Part shown: in pieces, positions 19,081 to 26,265 of the stretch
How positions within the stretch are numbered: the first letter of the stretch is position 1
How the letters are laid out: each line of letters begins with the position of its first letter
Assembly: GCF_028693495.1 (NCBI RefSeq)
Contig: NZ_JAQUVG010000017.1
Span: 1 to 40,396, forward strand
Origin: Zoogloea sp.
GTDB lineage: Bacteria > Pseudomonadota > Gammaproteobacteria > Burkholderiales > Rhodocyclaceae
Direction: 5' to 3'
DNA: 40,396 nt
The notes under the pieces: generated by a model
The model's database searches: none
Seen by the model: the letters and a program-made list of their open reading frames with translations, nothing else
What the model was told of the DNA's origin: nothing
Made by a program: the position numbers and the translations under genes

Positions 19081-19557
19081 ATGCCCCAGTTGCGCGGCTG
19101 CGAATTTCCGGAACACCTTCTTTACCACGCGGAGAGCCACCTGTGGTTTGCGCCGCTGGGCGAGGGGCGCTTCCGGGTAGGCGTGAGCCAGTTCGGTATC
19201 GCCCTATCCGGGGAAATCCTGCTGTTCACCCCCAAACCCGTGGGAGTGGAACTGGATGCCGGGCGAGGCTTCGGCCTGCTGGAGGCTGGCAAGACGGTCT
19301 TTCCGGTCAAGACCCCCTTTCCTGCGCGCCTGCTGAAAACCAACGAGGGCCTGGACCCCTCCGCCCGGGCCATGAATCACCAGCCCTTCGATGCCTGGCT
19401 GGTAGAGTTGCAGGCCCTCACCCCTCCCATACCCCGCCTGCTTCTCCCCTGGACGGAAGCGGAGGGGGAGATCCTGAAGATCATGGAACGGCATGCCTTC
19501 CGGGATCTGGCCGACTTCACGACGCCCCTCTTCCATGAGGACGACCGTGAGTTCTGA
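19081..19557 (+). CDS. Glycine cleavage H-protein-like lipoyl carrier protein
   Basis: A 158-residue protein with an H-protein/lipoyl fold. HLWFAPLGEGRFRVGVSQFGIALSGEILLF matches the H-protein N-terminal region, and FGLLEAGKTVFPVKTPFPA aligns with the lipoyl site (usual FGVVESVKAASDLYAPVSG), placing the attachment Lys at residue 71. PFDAWLVELQ matches the PYGEGWL end. There is an extra C-terminal extension of about 45 residues. No gcvP or gcvT is nearby, so a role in glycine cleavage is not supported. The gene starts 21 bases after selC (ATG 19081; GTG 19078 is possible) and overlaps a DsrE-family gene, an arrangement reminiscent of lipoate-binding carriers in sulfur metabolism. A role in sulfur or selenium handling for formate dehydrogenase is inference. 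Confidence 0.75.
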   Translation: MPQLRGCEFPEHLLYHAESHLWFAPLGEGRFRVGVSQFGIALSGEILLFTPKPVGVELDAGRGFGLLEAGKTVFPVKTPFPARLLKTNEGLDPSARAMNHQPFDAWLVELQALTPPIPRLLLPWTEAEGEILKIMERHAFRDLADFTTPLFHEDDREF

Positions 19558-19939
19558 TCGCCCCACCGAACAGCTCGCCATCCTGGTCTGGGCTGCCGAC
19601 CCCAGTCGGCCGGAACTCTGTGCCACACCCTTCTACTTTGCCGCAGCAGCTGCGGCGATGGACGTGAACGTGGAAATGTATTTCACCGCCCGGTCGGTGG
19701 AATTGTTGCGCGAGGGCACGGCCGAAAGCCTCGAAGCAGCCAGGAACCGCGGCAAGTCGGTCGCCGAGTTCAGGGAGGAAGCCCTGGCCATGGGCGTACG
19801 CATGTTTGCCTGCCCCACGGCACTGATCAGTCATGACATCCCGGCCGGAGAACTGATCCCCCGGCTGGCAGGCCAAGCCGGGGCTGCAGCCTACCTGGGA
19901 CGGGCCCTGGACCCAGCCTGGCGGACACTGGGCTTCTGA
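19547..19939 (+). CDS. DsrE-family protein
   Basis: A 130-residue protein of the DsrE/DsrF-like (YchN/TusD) fold: N-terminal beta strand LAILVWAAD, helix with FYFAAAAAAMDVNVEMYFTARSVELL, and MGVRMFACPTALISHDI, in which the Cys occupies the usual position of the reactive Cys. Such proteins relay sulfane sulfur or bind small sulfur compounds. I favour the GTG at 19547, which has GAGG six bases upstream and overlaps the stop of the H-like gene; an ATG at 19535 lacks a Shine-Dalgarno. It is followed 2 bases later by mobA. Its location among formate dehydrogenase maturation genes suggests a role in sulfur or selenium delivery, but no function is proven by sequence. Confidence 0.78.
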   Translation: MSSDRPTEQLAILVWAADPSRPELCATPFYFAAAAAAMDVNVEMYFTARSVELLREGTAESLEAARNRGKSVAEFREEALAMGVRMFACPTALISHDIPAGELIPRLAGQAGAAAYLGRALDPAWRTLGF

Positions 19940-19941
19940 AC

Positions 19942-20526
19942 ATGGAGACCCGCCAGATCACCGGACTCCTGCTGGCAGGTGGCCTGGGCACCCGCATGGG
20001 AGGACGGGACAAGGGGCTGGTTCCGCTTGAGGGCCGCCCTCTGGCGGCACAGGTACTGGAACGGCTGTCTTCCCAAGTCGGATCGCTCCTGATCAACGCC
20101 AACCGAAATGCTGACCGCTACGGCCAGCTGGGGCCGGCAAGCGTGATTCCCGATCGCCTCCCCGGCTTCCTGGGACCCCTGGCCGGGCTGGATGCGGCGT
20201 TTCACTGCCCCCAGTGGCATGGGGAGTGGATCCTGACCAGCCCTTGCGATACACCCCGTCTGCCTGCCGATCTGGCCCATCGGCTGCTCGCTGCGGCCCT
20301 GGCAGAGCAGGCCGACCTGGCGCTGCCGGCGGTCCATGGACAACTGGAACCTGCATTCCTGCTTGCTCATCGGCGCCTGGCCCCGTCCCTCGCCCGCTAT
20401 CTGAAAGAAGGAGGGCGACGGATCCAGGGCTGGACAGGAAGCACAAGGCATGTGATCGTGGATTTTTCCGATCAGCCCGGCGCCTTCATCAACATCAACA
20501 CACCGGCAGAACTCGACGCCCCCTGA
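19942..20526 (+). CDS. mobA: Molybdenum cofactor guanylyltransferase
   Basis: A 194-residue MobA that joins GMP to molybdopterin to make the bis-MGD cofactor used by FdnG. The nucleotide-binding motif LLLAGGLGTRMGGRDKGLVPL is near the N-terminus, and GFLGPLAGLDAAF, LTSPCDTPRLP (metal-binding Asp) and FININTPAELD follow in the expected order. Length matches the family. The ATG at 19942 is 2 bases after the DsrE-like stop, so it is in the same operon. It converges with the NYN-domain gene only 7 bases away, leaving no room for a separate terminator. Confidence 0.94.
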   Translation: METRQITGLLLAGGLGTRMGGRDKGLVPLEGRPLAAQVLERLSSQVGSLLINANRNADRYGQLGPASVIPDRLPGFLGPLAGLDAAFHCPQWHGEWILTSPCDTPRLPADLAHRLLAAALAEQADLALPAVHGQLEPAFLLAHRRLAPSLARYLKEGGRRIQGWTGSTRHVIVDFSDQPGAFININTPAELDAP

Positions 20527-20533
20527 TACCGGC

Positions 20534-21871
20534 TCAGGAAGCCACCTTTCGACTGCGCCGCCGCCCCGTCTTGGGAGGTTCAACAGCGGCCGTTTCCACA
20601 GGCTCTGCGTCCGCGCTGCCCTCACGTACCTCCACTTTCTTGCGGGGGCTGCGTTTGCGGGGTTCGGGCACAGCCTCGGTACGGACTTCGGCTGAAGGAA
20701 CAGACTCCACAGGCGCCTCGGTCTTGCGGCTGCGCTTGCGAGGCTTCTTGACGGCACCGGTGTCACCCGATTCGACGGGGTCTTCCCGCTTCTCATTTCC
20801 GGGGAGGAGAGCAACGACCGGCATATCCATCGGCTCCGGAACGGATACTTCTCCTTCAGTCTCCGGCAATGACAGACCAGGCTGTTCCTGGGGAAGCGCG
20901 GCATCGACACGGCTCTTGCGGCCATTGCGACGACGACTCCCCCGGCGGTTGTCCCCTTCGTCACTGGCGAGAACCTCCTGCACAGGCACTTCCAGTGCTG
21001 GCAGCGTCTCCAGTGGGAAAGCCCCTTCTGCACGGTTTTCACCCCGCACCTGAGCACTGCGCATCACGAAGGTACCGGATTTGTCATCCCGACCCACTTC
21101 CAGGAAGCCCCGGGTCTGGGCTTCATCCAGCAGGTTGCCAAAGGCCTTGAAACCGTAGCGGGTCTCGCTGAAATCGGGCTTGCGGCGCTTGACCGCCTCC
21201 TTCAGCACGGAGGCCCAGATCTTGCCGGTATCTCCCCGCTCGGCCAGCAGAGCCTCGAAGGTTTCCGCGACGATATCCACCGCACGGCTGCGTCGGGCAT
21301 CCTGCTCTTCCCTGCGACGCTTCTCTTCCTCGGGCGTACGGCGCTGGGCCTGCTGGGTTTCGCGGGGCTCCCGTTTGGCTGCGGTCTGGCGGGTTTCACG
21401 CACAAGATCGTCGTAGAAGATGAACTCATCACAGTTGGCGACGAGGAGATCAGAGGTGGACTGTTTGACGCCGACTCCGATTACCTGCTTGGCATTTTCC
21501 CGCAACTTGGACACCAGGGGCGAAAAATCCGAATCACCCGAGATGATCACGAAGGTATCCACGTGGCTCTTGGTGTAACAGAGGTCGAGGGCATCCACGA
21601 CGAGCCGGATGTCCGCCGAGTTCTTGCCAGACTGGCGCACATGGGGAATCTCGATAAGCTCGAAATTGGCCTCGTGCATGGCCGCCTTGAAGCCCTTGTA
21701 ACGGTCCCAGTCACAGTAGGCTTTCTTGACGACGATGCTGCCCTTGAGCAGAAGGCGCTCAAGAACCAGCTTGATGTCGAATTTTTCGAATTTGGCGTCG
21801 CGCACACCCAGGGCCACGTTCTCGAAATCGCAGAACAGGGCCATGCTGACGTTATCGGGGGATGAGGCCAT
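20534..21871 (-). CDS. NYN (PIN-like) domain / OST-HTH protein with basic tail
   Basis: A 445-residue LabA/DUF88-family protein. Residues about 8-160 form a NYN domain with the acidic nuclease-type residues in ALFCDFENVALGV, KNSADIRLVVDAL and IISGDSDFSPLV. A charged linker (about 165-200) precedes an OST-HTH/LOTUS domain (about 203-285, IWASVLKEAVKRRKPDFSETRYGFKAFGNLL). The last 150 residues are low-complexity with repeated basic clusters (RRRNGRK, KKPRKRSRK, RKRSPRKK). NYN domains are predicted RNases and LOTUS domains bind RNA or G-quadruplexes, so an RNA-processing role is likely but unproven. ATG 21871 is preferred (GGAG eight bases upstream) over the TTG at 21886. Confidence 0.85.
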   Translation of the reverse strand: MASSPDNVSMALFCDFENVALGVRDAKFEKFDIKLVLERLLLKGSIVVKKAYCDWDRYKGFKAAMHEANFELIEIPHVRQSGKNSADIRLVVDALDLCYTKSHVDTFVIISGDSDFSPLVSKLRENAKQVIGVGVKQSTSDLLVANCDEFIFYDDLVRETRQTAAKREPRETQQAQRRTPEEEKRRREEQDARRSRAVDIVAETFEALLAERGDTGKIWASVLKEAVKRRKPDFSETRYGFKAFGNLLDEAQTRGFLEVGRDDKSGTFVMRSAQVRGENRAEGAFPLETLPALEVPVQEVLASDEGDNRRGSRRRNGRKSRVDAALPQEQPGLSLPETEGEVSVPEPMDMPVVALLPGNEKREDPVESGDTGAVKKPRKRSRKTEAPVESVPSAEVRTEAVPEPRKRSPRKKVEVREGSADAEPVETAAVEPPKTGRRRSRKVAS

Positions 21872-21923
21872 CAGGGGCTCCAGCAAAACAGGATAAGGGC
21901 GGCTTGGCCGCGGATGCCCGGCA

Positions 21924-21944
21924 GGGTACGCCCAAACCGTACCC
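21924..21944 (-). other. Hairpin between the ATPase and NYN genes
   Basis: GGGTACG (21924-21930) and CGTACCC (21938-21944) pair perfectly around a 7-base loop in the 86-base gap downstream of the PilB/GspE-type gene. No U-run follows on either strand, so it could be a weak terminator or an mRNA-stability element. Confidence 0.35.
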
Positions 21945-21957
21945 GTGGGAAAGAGCT

Positions 21958-23763
21958 TCAGGCTTCCCGCTCACTTTCAGCCGGAGGGGCTACCTTGACG
22001 ACTTCCTCCAGCGTGGTCAGGCCCGCCGCCACCTTGAGTGCCCCAGACAACCGGAGGGGTTTCATGCCCTCGCGCATCGCCTGCTCCCGAACCCTCGCCA
22101 GGTCCGCTTCCCCAGTGATGGTCCGACGCAGCTCAGGGGACATCAGCAAAATCTCATAGAGGCCAATTCGCCCCATGTAACCGGTCATCCGGCATTCCAG
22201 GCACCCCACGGCCCGGTGGAGGGTAGCAGGGCGAGGGGCTTTCCAGGGGCTGACAAGATGATCCCAGATAATCTCCTGCTCGGGACTCGGTGGGTGGGCC
22301 TCCTTACAGTGTGGGCACAGGATCCGCACCAGCCGCTGGGCCATGATGCCCAGCAGCGTGGCATTGAGAAGATAGGCCGGCACCCCCAGATCAAGGAGCC
22401 GGGTGATCGCCGATGGGGCATCGTTGGTATGCAGGGTAGACAGCACCAGATGTCCGGTAAGGGCGGCCTGGATGGCCATTTCAGCCGTTTCAAGATCACG
22501 GATCTCGCCCACCATGATGATGTCCGGATCCTGGCGCATCAAAGCCCGGACCCCATCGGCAAACCCCAGATCGATGGCCTGATGAACCTGCATCTGGTTG
22601 AAACTGGGCTCCACCATCTCGATGGGATCCTCGATGGTGCACACATTCACCTCAGGGGTCGCAAGCTGCTTGAGGGTGGAATACAGGGTGGTGGTCTTTC
22701 CTGAACCGGTCGGACCGGTAACCAGCACGATGCCATGGGGTCTGGCCATCATCGATCGCCAGCGGGTCTCGTCCTGCTCGGAAAATCCCAGCTCAACCAG
22801 ATTGCGGACAAGTACCTCCGGATCGAAAATCCGCATCACCAGTTTTTCGCCAAAGGCAGTGGGCAAGGTGGACAGGCGCAGCTCGACCTCCTTGCCGCTG
22901 GCCACCCCGGTCTTGATCCGGCCATCCTGGGGCCGGCGCTTCTCCACCACGTCCATCCGGCCGAGAATCTTGATCCGGCTCGTCATGGCAGTCAAAACCG
23001 GCATCGGCATCTGGTACACCTGATGCAGCACCCCATCGATCCGGAAACGCACGAGACCCAGGTCGCGCCGGGGCTCGATGTGGATATCGCTGGCCCTTTG
23101 CTCAAAGGCGTACTGCCACAACCAGTCCACGATGTTGACGATATGACGGTCGTTGGCATCAAGCTGACGATGGGTCTGGCCCAGTTCCACCAACTGCTCG
23201 AAACTGGAAGGCCCTCCTCCCTGGGTGGTGGAACGGACCGCGTTCTTGACGGACCGGGCCAGATTGTAGAACTCAACCAGGTAGCGGGCCACATCAGCCG
23301 GGTTGGCAATCACCCGGCGAATCTCCTTCTTCAGGATGCCGGCCACTTCCTTTTCCCATTCACGCAGGTAAGGCTGGGTAGTGGCCACCACGACCTCCCG
23401 CGGACCCACCTGGACCGGCAGCACACCGAAACGGGTGGCATAGGCCGAAGACATCACCGCAGTCACCGCAGCAAAATCGATCCGGAGAGGATCGATCCGG
23501 TAATACTCGAGTCCCACCCTGCCCGCCAGCCACTCGGTGAGCTCTTCAAGGCTGAGCACGCGCTGGCCAGGCAGGCGATCCAGCCATTTCTGGCTGGCGA
23601 TGATGATCAGGGGATGGGTGTCAGAGGGTTTCCGGGCATTGCTCAAGCGCAGGAAATCAGCATCCACCGCATTCACCCGTCCGTCCAGGACCAGCAAATC
23701 CAGCACCTCCGCCAGGTTCAGGCGGTGTTCGCGGACGGCATCGGCAGGCGGAGCATGAAACAT
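21958..23763 (-). CDS. GspE/PilB-family secretion ATPase
   Basis: A 601-residue hexameric-type ATPase of the type II secretion / type IV pilus assembly family. An N-terminal MshEN-like region (about 1-190) precedes the ATPase core with LVTGPTGSGKTTTLYS (Walker A), the Asp box CTIEDPIE, Walker B IIMVGEIRDLETAEMA and the His box LVLSTLHTND. A C4 zinc motif (CPHCKEAH ... CLECRMTGY) and RIGLYEILLM follow, all as in GspE and PilB. No secretin, pseudopilin or inner-membrane partner genes are adjacent, so it is an orphan here and its machine is elsewhere. The start ATG 23763 (MFHAPPADAV) is chosen because the upstream open frame is arginine-rich and lacks family similarity. Confidence 0.88.
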   Translation of the reverse strand: MFHAPPADAVREHRLNLAEVLDLLVLDGRVNAVDADFLRLSNARKPSDTHPLIIIASQKWLDRLPGQRVLSLEELTEWLAGRVGLEYYRIDPLRIDFAAVTAVMSSAYATRFGVLPVQVGPREVVVATTQPYLREWEKEVAGILKKEIRRVIANPADVARYLVEFYNLARSVKNAVRSTTQGGGPSSFEQLVELGQTHRQLDANDRHIVNIVDWLWQYAFEQRASDIHIEPRRDLGLVRFRIDGVLHQVYQMPMPVLTAMTSRIKILGRMDVVEKRRPQDGRIKTGVASGKEVELRLSTLPTAFGEKLVMRIFDPEVLVRNLVELGFSEQDETRWRSMMARPHGIVLVTGPTGSGKTTTLYSTLKQLATPEVNVCTIEDPIEMVEPSFNQMQVHQAIDLGFADGVRALMRQDPDIIMVGEIRDLETAEMAIQAALTGHLVLSTLHTNDAPSAITRLLDLGVPAYLLNATLLGIMAQRLVRILCPHCKEAHPPSPEQEIIWDHLVSPWKAPRPATLHRAVGCLECRMTGYMGRIGLYEILLMSPELRRTITGEADLARVREQAMREGMKPLRLSGALKVAAGLTTLEEVVKVAPPAESEREA

Positions 23764-23848
23764 GTATGCAGGCCGTCCCTGGGACCGGCCACGGTTGTTC
23801 TTCGCAGACCTTGAGAATAAGCGCAAACGCGTGCCGCCACGACCCCTT

Positions 23849-24043
23849 TTAGCGGTGTCCCCATCCCCTGCGGTGATCCCCACCCCAACCAGATCCCGGT
23901 CCGGGCACTGGCGGAACCCCCATCATCGGAGGTGCCACGTAGGGATGATGGGCACGCCCATAGCCGCCGTGATGATTCGCTGGCAGGACAATGCAGCCCC
24001 CCAGGGTGATGGACAACAGGACAAGGGACATCCAACGCTTCAT
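23849..24043 (-). CDS. Small lipoprotein, Gly/Pro/His-rich
   Basis: A 64-residue predicted lipoprotein. It has a short signal peptide with lipobox LGGC (Cys20 about) and a mature part of about 45 residues rich in Gly, Pro, His and Met (NHHGGYGRAHHPYVAPPMMGVPP, shown in part). The His-rich composition could bind metal, but no family is recognised. The ATG at 24043 has GGAG eight bases upstream. It is divergent from the ComEA-like gene across a 149-base region that contains several palindromes. Confidence 0.65.
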   Translation of the reverse strand: MKRWMSLVLLSITLGGCIVLPANHHGGYGRAHHPYVAPPMMGVPPVPGPGSGWGGDHRRGWGHR

Positions 24044-24101
24044 GACAGCTGCTCCAGACGGGTCTGGCTGTTCTAACGCAGCAGCCTGAACTCGGGTGGT
24101 C

Positions 24102-24113
24102 AGACAATTGTCT
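24102..24113. promoter_or_regulatory. Palindrome AGACAATTGTCT in the comEA-like upstream region
   Basis: A perfect 12-bp palindrome, 20 bases upstream of the -35 element of the ComEA-like gene and between it and the divergent lipoprotein gene. Its symmetry and position suit a regulator-binding site; the regulator is unknown. Confidence 0.4.
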
Positions 24114-24117
24114 CGAG

Positions 24118-24129
24118 ATGTTGCAACAT
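24118..24129. promoter_or_regulatory. Palindrome ATGTTGCAACAT in the comEA-like upstream region
   Basis: A second perfect 12-bp palindrome, starting 16 bp after the first and ending 3 bases before the TTGACA element. With the first palindrome and the inverted repeat around the -10 it forms a dense dyad-rich control region. Confidence 0.4.
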
Positions 24130-24132
24130 TCG

Positions 24133-24161
24133 TTGACAATGACAATTGGCTTAACTATTAA
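24133..24161 (+). promoter_or_regulatory. Sigma70-type promoter of the comEA-like gene
   Basis: TTGACA (24133-24138) and TATTAA (24156-24161) are separated by 17 bp. An inverted repeat, TGACAATG (24134-24141) and CATTGTCA (24165-24172), flanks the -10 and could be an operator or a leader hairpin. The predicted start, about 24168, lies 25 bases before the ATG. Confidence 0.7.
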
Positions 24162-24192
24162 TTACATTGTCATCACACCCGGAGACATCACC

Positions 24193-24462
24193 ATGAAACA
24201 CATCCTGTCCTTCCTCGGCCTCTCCATCGCCGGCATCCAGCTTGCACTGGCCGCAGTCAACATCAATACGGCAACCCAGTCCGACCTCGACGGCGTCAAG
24301 GGGATCGGGCCCTCCAAAGCCCAGGCCATCATCGAATATCGAACCAAGAACGGTCCCTTCAAGAACCTGGATGACCTGAAGAACGTGAAAGGCTTCGGGG
24401 AGAAAAGCATCGATAAGCTCAAGGGTGAGCTGACCGTGAGCGGAGGGGACAGCAAAAAATAG
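24193..24462 (+). CDS. ComEA-like helix-hairpin-helix DNA-binding protein
   Basis: An 89-residue exported protein: signal peptide (about 1-20, ending LALA-AVN) followed by two helix-hairpin-helix motifs in the standard ComEA order, VNINTATQSDLDGVKGIGPSKAQAI and FKNLDDLKNVKGFGEKSIDKL (shown in parts). It lacks the N-terminal membrane anchor of Gram-positive ComEA, as is usual for Gram-negative homologues. Periplasmic binding of incoming DNA in natural transformation is the known role of this family. The start is ATG 24193 with GGAG at 24181. It has its own promoter and is followed by a hairpin terminator. Confidence 0.85.
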   Translation: MKHILSFLGLSIAGIQLALAAVNINTATQSDLDGVKGIGPSKAQAIIEYRTKNGPFKNLDDLKNVKGFGEKSIDKLKGELTVSGGDSKK

Positions 24463-24476
24463 GTATTCCGGAAAAT

Positions 24477-24517
24477 CAGGGCTTCTCCCGGGGATTCTTC
24501 ACCCGGGGCAAGCCCTG
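24477..24517 (+). terminator. Hairpin downstream of the comEA-like gene
   Basis: CAGGGCTT (24477-24484) pairs with AAGCCCTG (24510-24517), and inside it CCCGGG pairs with CCCGGG around a 9-base loop. No long U-run follows. It lies between convergent genes and could act in both directions. Confidence 0.55.
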
Positions 24518-24589
24518 ATCCACAACACCGGATAAAACACAGGATCCCCCGGCACCACCATGAAACCGGGAAATCTCCAGGCTTCGACT

Positions 24590-25723
24590 TCAGCCGTGCA
24601 GCAAGGACTCCAGGGCAGCCAGGCACAGGGTAATGTTGGCCTGCCTGCTGGAATGCCCCATCAGGCCAATCCGCCAGACCCTTCCGGCCAGAGCGCCCAG
24701 ACCTGCACCAATCTCGATGCCGAACTCCTGGAGAAGACGGGTTCGGACAGCCGCCTCATCCACACCGTCCGGCACCCAGACGGTATTGAGCTGGGGTAGC
24801 CGGGCATTTTCCCGGACCACAAAACTCAGGCCAAGAGCTTCCAGGCCACTCCGCAAACGCAGGTGGTTGTCCCGATGACGCTGCCAGGCGTTCTCCAGAC
24901 CTTCTTCGGCCAGCATCACCAGAGACTCATGAAGGCCATACAGGGGATTGACCGGTGCTGTGTGGTGATAGGTCCGCTTGGCTCCGCTCCAGTAACCGAG
25001 CACCAGTCCCAGATCCTGGAACCAGCTGGGACAGGGCACCTTACGGGCCTTGATGCGCTCGACCGCGGCCACCGAGAAGCTTACCGGCGACAGACCCGGA
25101 GTGCAGGAAAGACACTTCTGGCTCCCAGAATAGGCAGCATCAATGCCCCACTCATCCAGCAGCACCGGCACCCCCCCCAGGGAGGTGACGCAATCCATGA
25201 TGGTCAAAGCACCGAAACGACGGGCAATCGCCGCCAGACTAGCGGCATCGGACAGGGCACCCGTAGATGTTTCTGCATGCACAAAGGCCAGGATTACCGC
25301 ATCCGGATGAGCCTTGAAAGCCTCCTCGACCTTGGCCGGGTCCACCGGATCTCCCCAGCGATCTTCAACGATCACTGGAGTACCGCCACATCGACGTACA
25401 TTCTCGGCCATGCGCTGACCGAAAACACCATTGATACAGACGACGACCTTGTCCCCAGGGCTCACCAGGTTTACGAAACAGGTTTCCATGCCCACTGAAC
25501 CGGGGGCAGAAACGGCAAAGGTCAGCTCGTTACCGGTCTGGAAAGCATAGCGGAGCAAGCCTTTCAATTCATCCATCATGCCAACGAAAGCCGGGTCCAG
25601 ATGCCCGATCGTCGGACGGGCCAGGGCACTCAGAACCCGGGGATGAACATCAGACGGCCCTGGGCCCATCAAAGTCCGGATAGGAGGCTGAAAAGAAGAA
25701 ATCTCGGGTTTTGCAACCAGCAT
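24590..25723 (-). CDS. PLP aminotransferase, alanine/serine-glyoxylate type
   Basis: A 377-residue class V aminotransferase of the AGXT/SgaA family. Typical motifs: MGPGPSDVHPRVLSAL near residue 19, SAPGSVGMETCFVNL, VHAETSTGALSD, IMDCVTSLGGVPVLLD (PLP Asp) and SGSQKCLSCTPGLSPVSFS with the PLP Lys203. RIGLMGHSSRQANI matches the C-terminal substrate-binding Arg region. It likely transfers an amino group between Ala or Ser and glyoxylate; the exact donor cannot be read. The ATG at 25723 has AGGAG six bases upstream, better than the longer open frame. It is the last gene of a minus-strand operon with the AtaL-like and DMT genes. Confidence 0.88.
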   Translation of the reverse strand: MLVAKPEISSFQPPIRTLMGPGPSDVHPRVLSALARPTIGHLDPAFVGMMDELKGLLRYAFQTGNELTFAVSAPGSVGMETCFVNLVSPGDKVVVCINGVFGQRMAENVRRCGGTPVIVEDRWGDPVDPAKVEEAFKAHPDAVILAFVHAETSTGALSDAASLAAIARRFGALTIMDCVTSLGGVPVLLDEWGIDAAYSGSQKCLSCTPGLSPVSFSVAAVERIKARKVPCPSWFQDLGLVLGYWSGAKRTYHHTAPVNPLYGLHESLVMLAEEGLENAWQRHRDNHLRLRSGLEALGLSFVVRENARLPQLNTVWVPDGVDEAAVRTRLLQEFGIEIGAGLGALAGRVWRIGLMGHSSRQANITLCLAALESLLHG

Positions 25724-25763
25724 GGTGTCTCCTGAATTTTTCTGGATAAGGGCCCAGGCTGAC

Positions 25764-26237
25764 CTACTGAGGCCGACCATTGAGGGCGATCATACGAATA
25801 GCACGGGCGGTGTCCAGATCCGACTGCCGGTAAGCTGACTTGACGAATTCCGAGACCTGCACCCCCTCATTGCTGGTAATCCCCTCCGGCAGGGAGGTCT
25901 CATAGGTAAACCGCAGAAAGATCTGCCCATCCTCCGGCTCTTCGATCCGGATGGTGAGTTGACCACCAGCGTGCTCCCCGTTGGCAGCCGACTCGAAGCA
26001 CAACCAGACCTGCTCCATGAAGGTCACCGTATCGCGGATACTCACCTGCCCGAAATGCAGAAGACGCTCTACCCGGGCAGCAGACGAGGAAAGGATCTCG
26101 CACCGTTCAAGACCTGGCAGAAAAATGCCAGGTTCATGCACCCGGTAAAACAACGCATCCCATACCTGACGGCGGTTGAGGGTCTCGATCAGCGGATTAT
26201 GGGGATCATTGATCTCGATGAGATGTTCAAAATGCAA
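25764..26237 (-). CDS. AtaL-like (DUF1857) SRPBCC-fold protein
   Basis: A 157-residue protein of the DUF1857/AtaL-like family (START-like SRPBCC fold). The start region HFEHLIEINDPHNPLIETLNR is diagnostic, and VERLLHFGQVSIRDTV and LRFTYETSLPE are further conserved parts. The cavity of this fold usually binds hydrophobic small molecules; no specific role is known. The start is an unusual TTG at 26237, supported by GGAG six bases upstream and by the exact family N-terminus; no ATG fits. It lies 28 bases after the DMT exporter and 40 bases before the aminotransferase, so the three are co-transcribed. Confidence 0.78.
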   Translation of the reverse strand: MHFEHLIEINDPHNPLIETLNRRQVWDALFYRVHEPGIFLPGLERCEILSSSAARVERLLHFGQVSIRDTVTFMEQVWLCFESAANGEHAGGQLTIRIEEPEDGQIFLRFTYETSLPEGITSNEGVQVSEFVKSAYRQSDLDTARAIRMIALNGRPQ

Positions 26238-26265
26238 GGCGTACTCCAGCGCTAGGCCCCGCAGT

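Noticed and set aside
22735-23814. Plus-strand frame opposite the GspE/PilB-type gene
   Set aside because: The minus strand has all ATPase motifs; the plus-strand translation has none.
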